Numbered from the stretch's first letter, positions 17,631 through 26,859 are shown. The stretch: 64,000 bases of DNA from Sphingopyxis flava (GCF_900168005.1 NZ_FUYP01000011.1:1-64000), one strand, 5' to 3'. Program-made: numbers and translations. The notes: generated from the sequence alone by a model not told the origin.

Positions 17631-17806
17631 CTTCAAATCACCTTTCGACCGGCCGGGGAGGCGGCCGCGCACAAAAAGGGCGCGGCGACAGCCATTTCGT
17701 CAGCCTCCGCCATCACCGAAAAGGGTGAAAATACCGTTAGTATTGGGATAATTTCGCGCAGGCGCTCGCCGGCTTTCGTTCCGTTTCGGGACAGATAGGG
17801 CTACGC

Positions 17807-19036
17807 TCAGACGAGGATTTCGCGCGCGGGTCCCTGCCCCAGAAACGCGGCGGGGCTTGCCGAGGCGCCATAGGCGCCCGCCTGGAAAATCGCGACCAGA
17901 TCGCCCGCTTCGGCGCGAGGCAGCGCGACCTGGTCGCCAAGACGGTCGAGCGGGGTGCAAAGACAGCCGACAACCGAAACCGTCTCGACCGCTTCGGCGC
18001 CGAAATGGCTCGCGATCGCGATCGGGTAGTTGCGGCGAATGACCGTCCCGAAATTGCCGCTCGCAGCAAGCTGGTGATGGAGCCCGCCATCGGTGACGAG
18101 AAATGTCTCGCCATGACTGACCTTCCGGTCGACGATGCGCGTTAAGTAAACGCCCGCTTCGGCAACGAGCCAGCGCCCGAGCTCCATCGCAAAGCGGCTC
18201 GCGCCCAGCACCGGATCGCGCGCCGCCAGCGTTTCGGCGAGCGCTGCTCCAACGGCCGCGGTATCGACCGCGCTGTCGCCGGGGAAATAGGGCACGCCCA
18301 TCCCGCCGCCGAGGTTGACGAGCGGGGGCGCTGCCCCAATGTCGCTGGCGAGGCGCGCTGCAAGCGCAACGGTCTGCGCCTGCGTCTCGGCGATCGCGGC
18401 GGCGGCGAGTGCCTGCGATCCGGCAAAGATATGAAAGCCTTGCCAGTCGGCGCCCGCGTCGACGAGGCGCCGGACGAGCGCGGGCACGCCCTCGGCATCG
18501 ACTCCGAAGGGCTTGGCGCCGCCTCCCATTTTCATTCCCGAGCCCTTAAGGTCGAAATCGGGATTAACCCGCACCGCAAGCCGCGGACGGGCGCCGAGCC
18601 GCGCCGCGATATGGAGCGCGCGTTCCGCCTCGCCTGCCGATTCAAGGTTGATGGTCACCCCTGCCTTGATGGCCGCTTCGAGCTCGCGGTCACGCTTGCC
18701 GGGGCCGGCAAAGCTGATGTGCTCGGCCGCCATGCCGCTCGCGAGAGCTGCGGCAAGCTCGCCCCCCGATGCGACATCGAAGCCGTCGACGATGCCCGCC
18801 ATGAAAGCGAGGAGCGGCGCAAAGGGGTTCGCCTTCATCGCATAATGAAGCTGCACCTCGGTCGGCATGGCCGCGCGCCACTCCGCGACGCGAGCCTTCA
18901 AAAGCGCGCTGGCGTAGACGAAGAGCGGCGTATCCCCGGCGCGCGCCGCGAGCGCATCGGCGCGCTCGCCGCCGACGAGCAGCATGCCGTCGGCGTCCGC
19001 CGAATAGCCGGGAGGAATGGGGCCATGCGGCTTCAT
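17807..19036 (-). CDS. XrtA system pyridoxal-dependent decarboxylase
   Basis: A 409-residue alanine-racemase-fold decarboxylase (group IV, like diaminopimelate decarboxylase). The PLP lysine is in LHYAMKANPFAPLL. Sugar-phosphate binding residues are in NLGGGMGVPYFPGD and the C-terminal motif is GCLCTPLDRLG. It matches the exosortase A-associated decarboxylase (TIGR03099). The start ATG at 19034-19036 overlaps the ligase stop (ATGA); the longer frame upstream is inside that gene. Its amino-acid substrate is not known. With the ligase and carrier protein it probably makes an activated amine or acyl group for the exopolysaccharide. Confidence 0.93.
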   Translation of the reverse strand: MKPHGPIPPGYSADADGMLLVGGERADALAARAGDTPLFVYASALLKARVAEWRAAMPTEVQLHYAMKANPFAPLLAFMAGIVDGFDVASGGELAAALASGMAAEHISFAGPGKRDRELEAAIKAGVTINLESAGEAERALHIAARLGARPRLAVRVNPDFDLKGSGMKMGGGAKPFGVDAEGVPALVRRLVDAGADWQGFHIFAGSQALAAAAIAETQAQTVALAARLASDIGAAPPLVNLGGGMGVPYFPGDSAVDTAAVGAALAETLAARDPVLGASRFAMELGRWLVAEAGVYLTRIVDRKVSHGETFLVTDGGLHHQLAASGNFGTVIRRNYPIAIASHFGAEAVETVSVVGCLCTPLDRLGDQVALPRAEAGDLVAIFQAGAYGASASPAAFLGQGPAREILV

Positions 19037-20565
19037 GCCGTCACCTTTTCGATCCACTCGGCCGCAATCGCGACGCGGTCGAGCTTGCCGTTGGGATTGC
19101 GCGGCAAGGCCGCGCGCCATTCGATCGTCTGCGGCTGCATGAAGTTCGGCAAATTCTGCCGCAGATAGGCCGCGAGCGCGCCCGCGTCCTCAGCGCCGCT
19201 CGCCCCCCGCACGATCAATATGATCGCTGCGCCAAGCCGCGCATCCGGAATGCCAAACGCCACAGCCTCATAGACGAGACCCGAGGCGACCGCGGCGTCC
19301 TCGACCTCGGTGGGACTGACGCGGTTGCCCGCGGTCTTGATCATCGCATCTTCGCGCCCGATGAAGGTGAGCAGCCCCTCGGCATCGCGCTTTACCGTAT
19401 CGCCCGACCAGACGGCTGTGCCGCCGTAGATGGATGATGGGGGTGCTGCACGAAAGCGCTCGGCGCTCCGTTCCTCATCCTGCCAATAGCCTTTCGCCAC
19501 CAAGGGTCCGCAATGCACGAGTTCGCCAGGCTCATCATCGGCGGCGATGCTCCCGTCGGGGCGGCAGACCAGGATTTCAGCATGGGGTATCGCGCGGCCC
19601 ATCGAGGTGGGATGGCTGGCGACGAGCGAAGGGTCGAGATAGGTTGAACGAAAGGCCTCGGTGAGGCCGTACATCGGGTAGATGTCGGCCTTGGGAAACG
19701 TCGCGCGCATCGCGTCGATCAGCGAGGGCGTGAGCGCCCCGCCGCTGTTGGTGAGGCGCTGCAGCAGCGCTGCGGTATCGTGAGGCCAGTCGCTCTCCAC
19801 CAGTTGCACCCAGAGCGGCGGTACGCCTGCAAGCGTCGTGATCTCATGCCGGGCAACGGCTTTGACGACGTCGCGCGGCGTCAGATAGTCGAGCGGGGCG
19901 ACCGCCGCGCCGGCATACCAGCTCGAAAGAAGCTGATTTTGTCCATAGTCGAAGCTCAGGGGGAGCACGGCGAGGATGCGGTCGGAAGGCGTGATCTTCA
20001 GATAGGAGGCGACGCTTTCGGCGCCGAGCCACAGATTGGCGTGGCTGAGCATCACGCCCTTGGGGCGCCCCGTCGAGCCGCTGGTATAGAGAATGGCCGC
20101 CAGATCCTGGGGCTCGGCGAGCGAGGGCGGGAGACCTTCACCGGGCGAATCGATGACCTCCTCGGCGATCTTCAGATCCTCGAGCGCGCAGGCTTCGGGT
20201 CGTCCCGCGCCGAGCGCTTCGCCGCGCGAACCGTTGGTGACAAGCAATTTGGCGCCGCTGTCGGCGAGGATATGCTGAACCTGCGGCGGTTTGAGCAAGG
20301 GGTTGACCGGCACATGGATGAGCCCGGCGCGCGCCGCAGCGAGCGGCATCAGGCACGCACTCCGCGTCTTGGCGCTCCAGCTCGCGACGCGCTCCCCTGG
20401 TCCGCCCGCCTGTTCCGAAAGCCAGGATGCAAGCCGCCCCACCCCGGCGTCGAGGTCCGCAAAACTGGTGACACGATCGCCAATCAGGAGCGCGGGCGCG
20501 TCGGGCGCACCGCGGCGGGCGAGATGGTCGATCGGGTGCGACGGCGGGCTGAGGGCTTTGGTCAT
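19033..20565 (-). CDS. XrtA system acyl-CoA ligase (AMP-forming)
   Basis: A 510-residue ANL-family adenylating enzyme. Motifs present: the P-loop AAILYTSGSTGRPKGVMLSH, the YGLTEAFRSTYL core, and the C-terminal YGGTAVWSGDTVKRDAEG with GREDAMIKTAGNRVSP, followed by LPRNPNGKLDR, which contains the catalytic Lys. It matches TIGR03098, the exosortase A system-associated ligase. It would activate a carboxylic acid for loading onto the acyl carrier protein encoded 1 kb away on the other strand. The ATG at 20563-20565 is divergent from the next gene with only about 14-35 bp between them. Confidence 0.93.
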   Translation of the reverse strand: MTKALSPPSHPIDHLARRGAPDAPALLIGDRVTSFADLDAGVGRLASWLSEQAGGPGERVASWSAKTRSACLMPLAAARAGLIHVPVNPLLKPPQVQHILADSGAKLLVTNGSRGEALGAGRPEACALEDLKIAEEVIDSPGEGLPPSLAEPQDLAAILYTSGSTGRPKGVMLSHANLWLGAESVASYLKITPSDRILAVLPLSFDYGQNQLLSSWYAGAAVAPLDYLTPRDVVKAVARHEITTLAGVPPLWVQLVESDWPHDTAALLQRLTNSGGALTPSLIDAMRATFPKADIYPMYGLTEAFRSTYLDPSLVASHPTSMGRAIPHAEILVCRPDGSIAADDEPGELVHCGPLVAKGYWQDEERSAERFRAAPPSSIYGGTAVWSGDTVKRDAEGLLTFIGREDAMIKTAGNRVSPTEVEDAAVASGLVYEAVAFGIPDARLGAAIILIVRGASGAEDAGALAAYLRQNLPNFMQPQTIEWRAALPRNPNGKLDRVAIAAEWIEKVTA

Positions 20566-20579
20566 CGGCTGTTAGGAGA

Positions 20580-21599
20580 GTGGTGATAGAGCGCTGCGTC
20601 ATGCAAGGGAACGGTGAACATCAACCTAATGATATGGCGTTGCCCCCTGCCGCGCGCGGTGCTGGCTTTGTTTCGCCTTTCGACCAGGCAGCCTGGTTCG
20701 ATCTGCTGACGGCGCACGGATATGCCCCCGGCGGGCGTCTCAACGCCTGGGGGAGCGCGGGGGAAACGAGGGCATGGCTACCGCTCCGGCTCGAAAAAGC
20801 CGGCGCGCTTGCAGGCCTTGGCAACTGGTACAGTTTTTCGGTCCGCCCGCTCTACACCGGCGGCGACAAACGCGCCGATGCGCTCCGCAACCTCTTCGCG
20901 CGGCTGCGCAAACGCGCGGGCCGCCTTGCCCTTTATCCGGTTCCCGACGCCGAAAAAAATGGCATCGCCGCGGCCATGCGCGATGCCGGTTGGTGGGTGC
21001 GCAGCGTCCCCAAGGGCGACCGCCACTGGCTCGATCTTGGAGGCCTCGACCATGACGGGTGGTGGGAAAGCCGCCCCGGCGCGCTTCGCAGCACGGTCAA
21101 GCGTAAGGCAAAGAAGAACGTGGTGGATATCGAGATCTTCACCGCCTTCGATGGCGCAGCCTGGGCTGCCTATGAAGAGATTTATGCCGCAAGCTGGAAG
21201 CCCGAAGAAGGCGACCCGGCGCTGCTTCGGGCCTTTGCCGAAGCCGAGAGCGCGCGCGGCACCTTTCGCATGGGGCTCGCGCGGATCGCTGGCGCGCCCG
21301 TCGCAGCGCAGTTCTGGACGGTCGAGGATGGCACCGCCTTCATCCACAAGCTCGCGCATGTCGAGGACAGCCTCAAGGCCTCGCCGGGCACTCTCCTTTC
21401 GGCGGCGCTGTTTCGCCACGTCATCGAGGTCGACTGCGTCGTGCGCATCGATTTCGGCACCGGCAATGACGGCTACAAGCGCGACTGGATGAACCGGCAC
21501 GAGCCTTTGTGGCATATCGAGGCTTTCAATCCGTCGCGCATCGCGGCATGGGGGCCCGCACTCAAGGCTTTTGCGCGCTCGGCGCTCGGGCGCGCGTGA
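20580..21599 (+). CDS. GNAT/FemAB-like acetyltransferase in the XrtA module
   Basis: A CelD-type GNAT protein of about 330 residues. It has SPFDQAAWFDLLTAHGYAP at the N-terminus, RSTVKRKAKKNVVDIEIF in the middle and IDFGTGNDGYKRDWM at the C-terminus, close in design to FemAB-like EPS proteins. The start is uncertain: GTG at 20580 is nearly on top of AGGAG (20574-20578), GTG at 20583 and ATG at 20601 are also in frame. It is the first gene of the plus-strand acyl carrier/hydrolase operon and ends in a GTGA overlap with the carrier protein gene. It may transfer the carrier-bound acyl group (inference). Confidence 0.82.
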   Translation: MVIERCVMQGNGEHQPNDMALPPAARGAGFVSPFDQAAWFDLLTAHGYAPGGRLNAWGSAGETRAWLPLRLEKAGALAGLGNWYSFSVRPLYTGGDKRADALRNLFARLRKRAGRLALYPVPDAEKNGIAAAMRDAGWWVRSVPKGDRHWLDLGGLDHDGWWESRPGALRSTVKRKAKKNVVDIEIFTAFDGAAWAAYEEIYAASWKPEEGDPALLRAFAEAESARGTFRMGLARIAGAPVAAQFWTVEDGTAFIHKLAHVEDSLKASPGTLLSAALFRHVIEVDCVVRIDFGTGNDGYKRDWMNRHEPLWHIEAFNPSRIAAWGPALKAFARSALGRA

Positions 21600-21883
21600 A
21601 GGATATGCTCGTGACCGATACCCCCGCCACCGCCGTCGATGCCACCTTGCGCGCGCTGCTTGGCGATGTTCTGGGCCTCGGCGAAGCCCGCGCCGCTGCG
21701 CTCACCGCTGACAGCGGTCTTTTTGGCGAGCTTCCCGAATTCGATTCGATGGCTGTTGCGACCGTGCTCACCGAGATGGAGGACCGGCTCGGCATCCTGA
21801 TCGACGACGATGAGGTCGACGGCGAGATTTTCGAAACCTACGGCAACCTGCTCGCCTTTTCGGTGCGCAAGGTCGCTGGATGA
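21596..21883 (+). CDS. XrtA system acyl carrier protein
   Basis: 95 residues from the GTG at 21596, which overlaps the previous stop as GTGA; ATG at 21605 is the alternative. The helix-II motif is LPEFDSMAVATVLTEMEDR, with the Ser of DSM as the phosphopantetheine attachment site. The protein is strongly acidic, as expected of an ACP. It would carry the acid activated by the divergent ligase. A dedicated acyl carrier protein is usual in exosortase A loci. Confidence 0.9.
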   Translation: MKDMLVTDTPATAVDATLRALLGDVLGLGEARAAALTADSGLFGELPEFDSMAVATVLTEMEDRLGILIDDDEVDGEIFETYGNLLAFSVRKVAG

Positions 21884-21902
21884 GGCGAGTCGCGTCGGGC
21901 GC

Positions 21903-22571
21903 ATGAGCGAGCATCACTTGCGCATAGTCCCCGCCGGCAGCGCGCGCGCCAGCGTCCTTTTCGTCCCGCCGCTCTTTGAAGAGGCGAACCGCACCCGGCG
22001 CACGCTTGTCCTTGCGATGCGCGCCCTCGCGGCCGAAGGCCTCGCCGCGCTGCTGCCCGATCTTCCAGGACAGAATGAAAGCCTTGTTCCGCTCGTCGAG
22101 GTCGATCTCGCGCGCTGGCGCGCCGCGCTTGCAGAGACCGCAAGCAAGGTCAGCGGCCCGCTGATCATCGCCTCGCTGCGCGGCGGAGCGCTGATCGACC
22201 ATGCCGCCCCGGCCGCAGCCTGGTGGCGCCTCGCGCCTGCAAGCGGCGCCTCGCTTCTTCGCACCCTGCTTCGCGCCCGGGTGTCGGCCGATCGCGAGGC
22301 AGGGATCGCCTCGAGCCTTGCGAGCCTCGAAGCCGAAGGCGCTAAAGCCCCGCTCCTCCTTGCAGGTAACCTGCTGTCGCCGGCGATGATCGCGGGGCTT
22401 GGCGCCGCGGAGGTGCAAGCCGCCGAGCCGCTGCGCAGCGTCGCGCTCGGCGCTGACGGCATTGCCGGCACCCCGCTGTGGCTGCGCGCCGAACCCGGCG
22501 AAGACCCGGATATGGCGCAGGCGATCGCCGCCGACATCATCGCATGGAGCCGCTCATGCGGCATCATCTGA
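21903..22571 (+). CDS. Exosortase A system-associated hydrolase 2
   Basis: A 222-residue alpha/beta-hydrolase-like protein starting at ATG 21903 (MSEHHLRIVP). It shows FVPPLFEEANRTRRTL, the EpsH-associated hydrolase-2 N-terminus, then LPDLPGQNES and IASLRGGALID, the nucleophile-elbow region. The canonical GxSxG is replaced by SLRGG, so the nucleophile is not obvious; this is typical of the TIGR03101 family. It overlaps hydrolase 1 by 16 bp. It may release or transfer the carrier-bound acyl group (inference). Confidence 0.88.
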   Translation: MSEHHLRIVPAGSARASVLFVPPLFEEANRTRRTLVLAMRALAAEGLAALLPDLPGQNESLVPLVEVDLARWRAALAETASKVSGPLIIASLRGGALIDHAAPAAAWWRLAPASGASLLRTLLRARVSADREAGIASSLASLEAEGAKAPLLLAGNLLSPAMIAGLGAAEVQAAEPLRSVALGADGIAGTPLWLRAEPGEDPDMAQAIAADIIAWSRSCGII

Positions 22572-23350
22572 GCTTTGACTGCGAGGGCGCAGCGCTTGCT
22601 GCGACGCTCGATGATGCGCCTGGAACGACCGGGCTCCTGATCGTGTCGGGCGGCAATGAAATTCGAAGCGGCGCGCACCGCGGCATGGCGATGCTTGCGA
22701 TGCGGATTGCCGCGGCGGGTCATCCGGTTTTCCGCTTCGACCGCCGCGGGGTTGGCGACAGCGAAGGCGAAAATGGCGGCTTTGAGGCGAGCGGGCCAGA
22801 CATCGCGGCTGCGATCGCGGCCTTCCGCGGCGCCGCTCCGCATGTCGCCCGTATCGCCGCCTTCGGAAATTGCGATGCAGCGAGCGCGCTGCTCCTCCAT
22901 CGGCCTGCGGGGCTTGACGCGCTGCTCCTCGCCAATCCCTGGACCTATGAGGCTGGCGGCGACGAGCAAGCGGGGGACGAGCCCGCGCTTCCCCCCGCCG
23001 CGGCGATCCGAGCGCGCTATCTTTCGCGGCTGAAGGATCCAGGGAGCCTCCTGCGATTGCTCAAGGGCGAGATCGATCTTGCAAAGCTATGGCGCGGCCT
23101 CGCCTCGCTCGGGCGGCGCAAAGCGCCGGCAGCGCCGGACAGCCTCGCAGCCCGCCTCGACGCAGCGCTCGCGTCGCTGCCCTGCCCTGCCACTATCCTG
23201 CTCGCGGCGGGCGACCGGACAGCGCAGGCATTCCTAGAGAATTGCCGCCCCGGCGCGGTAGCCGTCGAGCGGCTCGAGAGCGCGTCGCACAGCTTCGCCG
23301 GGGCAGACGCCGACTGGCTCGCGGCACGGATATTGGCCCGCCTCGGCTAA
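22556..23350 (+). CDS. Exosortase A system-associated hydrolase 1
   Basis: A 264-residue alpha/beta hydrolase of the TIGR03100 family, start MRHHLSFDCEGAALAATLDD at 22556 (ATG at 22544 is possible). It has IVSGGNEIRSGAHRGMAMLA, RFDRRGVGDSEGENGGF and the elbow AAFGNCDAASALLL, where Cys or Asp may replace Ser. A His sits in SASHSFAGADADWL near the C-terminus. It is the last gene of the plus-strand module and runs convergently towards trxB, with 26 bp between the stops. Confidence 0.9.
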   Translation: MRHHLSFDCEGAALAATLDDAPGTTGLLIVSGGNEIRSGAHRGMAMLAMRIAAAGHPVFRFDRRGVGDSEGENGGFEASGPDIAAAIAAFRGAAPHVARIAAFGNCDAASALLLHRPAGLDALLLANPWTYEAGGDEQAGDEPALPPAAAIRARYLSRLKDPGSLLRLLKGEIDLAKLWRGLASLGRRKAPAAPDSLAARLDAALASLPCPATILLAAGDRTAQAFLENCRPGAVAVERLESASHSFAGADADWLAARILARLG

Positions 23351-23376
23351 TGGGTGCACCCCGGCGGCGCGCGCTC

Positions 23377-24342
23377 TTAAGCGTCCACCATTGCGTGATA
23401 TTCGGCCTCGGCGAGGAAGCGCTCGGCGTCGAGCGCCGCCATGCAGCCCATGCCCGCCGCGGTGACCGCCTGGCGATAGACTTTGTCGGTGACGTCGCCG
23501 GCGGCGAAAACCCCCGGGATCGCCGTCAGCGAAGTACCCGGCGTGACCTCGAGATAGCCGTCGGCATCGAGCGGCAGCTTGCCCTTGAAAAGTTCGGTCG
23601 AGGGGCTGTGACCGATCGCGACGAAGCCGCCGTCGGTCGGCTCGTGACTCGCCTCGCCCGTCACCGTGTCGATAAGGTCGACCCCGACCAGTCCCGCGGT
23701 GCCCTCGCCTGCGACGAAACGCTCGACCTTCTTGTTCCAGAGAAGCTTGATCTTCGGGTTGGCGAAGAGGCGGTCCTGGAGGATCTTTTCGGCGCGCAGC
23801 GAATCGCGGCGGTGAATCAGCGTTACGTCATCGCTGTGATTGGTGAGATAGAGCGCTTCTTCGACCGCGGTATTCCCGCCGCCGATCACCACCACTTTCT
23901 TGCCGCGATAAAAGAAACCGTCGCACGTCGCGCAGGCCGACACGCCCTTGCCGCCCAGTTCCTGCTCGCCGGGGACGCCGAGCCACTTCGCCTGCGCGCC
24001 GGTCGCGATCACCAGCGTTTCAGCGAGATAGACATCGCCGCCATCACCGGTGAGCCGGAAGGGACGTTCGCCAAGGTCGACGTCGACAATCGTGTCCCAG
24101 ATCATGCTCGTGCCGACATGCACCGCCTGCGCGGTCATCTGTTCCATCAGCCACGGGCCCTGGATGACCTCGGCGAAGCCGGGGTAATTTTCGACATCGG
24201 TCGTGATGGTAAGCTGCCCGCCCGGCTGAAGCCCCTGGACAACGATCGGCTGCATCCCCGCACGCGCGGCGTAGATGGCGGCCGAGAGACCGGCGGGGCC
24301 GGAACCGAGAATGAGCATCTTGGTGTGGTGCGTGTTGGGCAT
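23377..24342 (-). CDS. trxB: Thioredoxin reductase
   Basis: A 321-residue low-molecular-weight flavin disulfide reductase. The FAD motif is GSGPAGLSAAIYAARAG, the redox pair is in ACATCDGFFYRG, the NADPH site is VVIGGGNTAVEEALYLT, and the closing FAD motif is GVFAAGDVTDKVYRQAVTAAGMG. It reduces thioredoxin with NADPH in the cytoplasm. Length and all motifs are complete. It is transcribed divergently from the SRPBCC gene with 92 bp in between. Confidence 0.97.
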   Translation of the reverse strand: MPNTHHTKMLILGSGPAGLSAAIYAARAGMQPIVVQGLQPGGQLTITTDVENYPGFAEVIQGPWLMEQMTAQAVHVGTSMIWDTIVDVDLGERPFRLTGDGGDVYLAETLVIATGAQAKWLGVPGEQELGGKGVSACATCDGFFYRGKKVVVIGGGNTAVEEALYLTNHSDDVTLIHRRDSLRAEKILQDRLFANPKIKLLWNKKVERFVAGEGTAGLVGVDLIDTVTGEASHEPTDGGFVAIGHSPSTELFKGKLPLDADGYLEVTPGTSLTAIPGVFAAGDVTDKVYRQAVTAAGMGCMAALDAERFLAEAEYHAMVDA

Positions 24343-24434
24343 GACGATCCTTTTCGGCCCTGTGCCGGAGGGAAGAGATGGGTGTTGCCAATCGCGCTAG
24401 CAAGGGTCACCCTGCGCGCCAAGGGGGAGAGGCG

Positions 24435-25445
24435 GTGACAGCGAGGGATGCGTCCGAAAAAAGAGCGCGTACGCGCCCGCGCAACTGGAAATTCGTCGCT
24501 GCGATTATCACCGCGCTCGCCGCAGCCCTTGCGGTCTATATGCTGGCGGAGGCGGGAGCGGGCGGAGCGATCGGCTATGCGCTGCTCGTCGTGTTGCCCG
24601 CAGCGCTCACGGCCTTCATTGCCTGGGTCGGCAGCATGGGCCGCAATTGGCCGCGCCGGACCTTCCTCCTCGTCCCTGTCTGGATGGCGCTCGCCGCGGC
24701 GGTAATCGGGGCGGCATTTCTGCGCGAAGGCGTGGTCTGTCTCCTGATGGCGCTCCCTTTCTGGATGCTGTTCGGCTATATCGGCATTTGGCCCGTCTAT
24801 CTCTATCGGCGCGATCGTGCGCGGGTCGATCCGGCTACTTTTCGCGCCCACGGGCTCTTGCTTCTGCCTTTCCTCGCGCTTCTGGCCGATCAGCAGCTCA
24901 AACCGCCGGGCGAGACGCGCGTCGTCGTGCGCGAGATCGTCGTCGATGCACCGGCCGACGCGGTATGGGCGCAGCTTCTCGCCATTCCGGCTATCACCGC
25001 TGACGAAGGGCGGTGGAACATGAGCCAGGACATTTTGCGCCTGCCACGCCCGGTCGCCGCGCATTTGCAAGGCGAAGGCCCCGGCGCGATACGCGATGCG
25101 CTATGGCAGGAGGATATCCGCTTTCAGGAAATCATCACGGACTGGGAGCCAGGCGCGGCGCTGCAATGGCGCTTCGCCTTTCCCGACCCCTCGATCCACG
25201 AGCGGACCGACCGGCATATCGAACCCCATGGACGCCATCTTTGGATCGACACAGGCGGCTACCGGCTGATAGCCATGGCTGATGGCCGGACCAAGGTCCG
25301 CCTGTGGACGCGCTATCACCTCGCCACCCCGTTCAATGCCTATGCCGGCTGGTGGGGCGAGCGCATTTTGGGCGACATCCAGGACAATGTTCTTGCGATC
25401 GTCGCCGGGCGGCTCGCGAAGAGCATGGCAGGAGGGAAGCCATGA
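24435..25445 (+). CDS. Membrane-anchored SRPBCC-domain protein
   Basis: 336 residues from the GTG at 24435, which follows a strong AGGGGGAGAGG. The first 150 residues hold four hydrophobic segments. Residues from about 155 (RVVVREIVVDAPADAVWAQL) to the end form a START/polyketide-cyclase-like fold (SRPBCC) with WDTG-like WIDTGGYRL and LWTRYHL segments. Function is not known; the fold binds hydrophobic ligands. An ATGA overlap couples it to the methyltransferase, so the pair may act together on a membrane lipid (inference). Confidence 0.75.
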   Translation: MTARDASEKRARTRPRNWKFVAAIITALAAALAVYMLAEAGAGGAIGYALLVVLPAALTAFIAWVGSMGRNWPRRTFLLVPVWMALAAAVIGAAFLREGVVCLLMALPFWMLFGYIGIWPVYLYRRDRARVDPATFRAHGLLLLPFLALLADQQLKPPGETRVVVREIVVDAPADAVWAQLLAIPAITADEGRWNMSQDILRLPRPVAAHLQGEGPGAIRDALWQEDIRFQEIITDWEPGAALQWRFAFPDPSIHERTDRHIEPHGRHLWIDTGGYRLIAMADGRTKVRLWTRYHLATPFNAYAGWWGERILGDIQDNVLAIVAGRLAKSMAGGKP

Positions 25446-26065
25446 GCAGCTGGTGGGAGCGTCACGCAGTCCCGCGCCTCATCCAATGCGCCTGTTCGCA
25501 GGGGCAGATCATGAAGCTGCGCAGCGAGGTCGTGCCCCACGCGGCGGGGGATGTGCTCGAGCTTGGCTGCGGCGGCGGCATCAACATGGAATTCTACGAT
25601 CCTGCGCGGATTACGGGCCTCAGCGGCCTTGATCCCTCGCCCGAACTTCTGGTGATGAGCCGGGCGGCTGCAAGGGCGCGCGGCATCGAGGCAGATATCA
25701 GGGGTGGTATCGGCGAAGCGATGCCGTTCGAGAGTGACCGTTTCGACACAGTCCTCACCACCTTTACGCTCTGCTCGGTCACCGACCAGGCAGCGGTGCT
25801 CGCCGAAATCCGCCGCGTGCTGAAACCTGGCGGGACCGCGCTTTTTCTCGAACATGGCGGCGCGCCCGACGAAGGCGTCGCGAAATGGCAGCGTTGGATC
25901 GAGCCCCTATGGAAGCGGATTGGCGGCAATTGCCACCTCACCCGCCCCATATCGGATGCTTATGCCGGCGCGGGCTTCGCGGTCGAGACGCGCGGCGCAC
26001 TCTACATGCCCAAGACCCCTCGCCCCTTTGGCTGGGTCGAATATGGGGCTGCCCGCCCCCGCTGA
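25442..26065 (+). CDS. Class I SAM-dependent methyltransferase
   Basis: 207 residues. Motif I is DVLELGCGGGINMEFY, followed by SGLDPSPELLVMS and, after the beta-strand, GEAMPFESDRFDTVLTTFTLCSV, then RVLKPGGTALFLEHG. This is the Methyltransf_11 pattern (UbiE/phospholipid methyltransferase-like). The C-terminal segment WKRIGGNCHLTRPI resembles METTL7-type methyltransferases. The start was chosen at 25442 for the ATGA overlap with the SRPBCC gene. Substrate unknown, probably a lipid or thiol. Confidence 0.88.
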   Translation: MSSWWERHAVPRLIQCACSQGQIMKLRSEVVPHAAGDVLELGCGGGINMEFYDPARITGLSGLDPSPELLVMSRAAARARGIEADIRGGIGEAMPFESDRFDTVLTTFTLCSVTDQAAVLAEIRRVLKPGGTALFLEHGGAPDEGVAKWQRWIEPLWKRIGGNCHLTRPISDAYAGAGFAVETRGALYMPKTPRPFGWVEYGAARPR

Positions 26066-26069
26066 TCTT

Positions 26070-26816
26070 TCATCGAGGAAGGTCTCGCTCGCCTTTCTCT
26101 CCCATCTCGACAAGCCCGTGCCCGACGCTGACGCGCTCGTCGAAGACGAAGCAGCTCCCGCGCCAGCGGCTCGCCTCTGCCGGCACCTGCTCGAGATAGG
26201 CGAGGATGCCGCCCTTGAGGTGCACGACATCCTCGACGCCCTCGCTCCTTAAGAAGGCCGTCGATTTCTCGCAGCGGATGCCCCCGGTGCAGAACATGGC
26301 AATGCGCTTTCCCGCAAGGCTCTCGGCGTTGGCCCGCCACCAGCCGGGAAAATCGCCAAAGCTCGTGGTATGGGGGTTAAGCGCGCCTTCGAAACTGCCA
26401 TAGCCGACCTCGAAATCGTTTCGCGTGTCGATGAGCACCGTCTCCGGATCATCGACGACGGCGTTCCAGTCGGCGGGCGCGACATAGGGCGCGGCATCGC
26501 GCACCGGATCGATCCCCGCGACCTTCATGGTCACGATTTCCTTCTTGAGCCGTACCTTCATCCGCTTGAACGGCATGGCGGCGGCTGCGGAATATTTGAC
26601 GTCGAGTTCGGCGCAGCCCGGCAGCGCGCGGATATGGGCAATCACGGCCTTGATCCCCTCCGCGCTCCCGGCGATGGTCCCGTTGATCCCCTCGCCTGCA
26701 AGGAGCAGCGTCCCCTTGATTGCCTGCTTAGCGCAAAGATCGACGAGGGGCTGGCGCAGGCAGGCGGGATCGTCAAAGGGGGCGAAACGGTAAAGGGCGG
26801 CAACGGTGAAGGTCAT
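26070..26816 (-). CDS. trhO: tRNA uridine(34) hydroxylase (rhodanese-like)
   Basis: A 248-residue TrhO/YceA protein. An N-terminal acylphosphatase-like domain ([16 protein letters not shown]) is followed by a rhodanese domain ([21 protein letters not shown]) with the active-site loop [11 protein letters not shown]. TrhO introduces 5-hydroxyuridine at tRNA position 34 with oxygen. The start [12 protein letters not shown] at 26816 fits the family better than the codon 12 bp upstream. It is convergent with the methyltransferase, with 4 bp between stops. Confidence 0.94.
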   Translation of the reverse strand: MTFTVAALYRFAPFDDPACLRQPLVDLCAKQAIKGTLLLAGEGINGTIAGSAEGIKAVIAHIRALPGCAELDVKYSAAAAMPFKRMKVRLKKEIVTMKVAGIDPVRDAAPYVAPADWNAVVDDPETVLIDTRNDFEVGYGSFEGALNPHTTSFGDFPGWWRANAESLAGKRIAMFCTGGIRCEKSTAFLRSEGVEDVVHLKGGILAYLEQVPAEASRWRGSCFVFDERVSVGHGLVEMGEKGERDLPR

Positions 26817-26859
26817 GGCGCCGCCCATAGCGGCGCGCAGGGCTGAACAAAAGCCGCCG

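Noticed and set aside
15786-17798. A 670-residue plus-strand open frame opposite the chain-length and export genes
   Set aside because: It covers two clear minus-strand genes with domains and has no start signal or family similarity.
17631-17806. Sigma-54 promoter for the exopolysaccharide operon
   Set aside because: PrsR/sigma-54 control is known for some PEP-CTERM systems, but I found no convincing TGGCAC-N5-TTGC sequence in this spacer.
23351-23376. Terminator between hydrolase 1 and trxB
   Set aside because: The GGGTGCACCC palindrome is too short and has no T-run.
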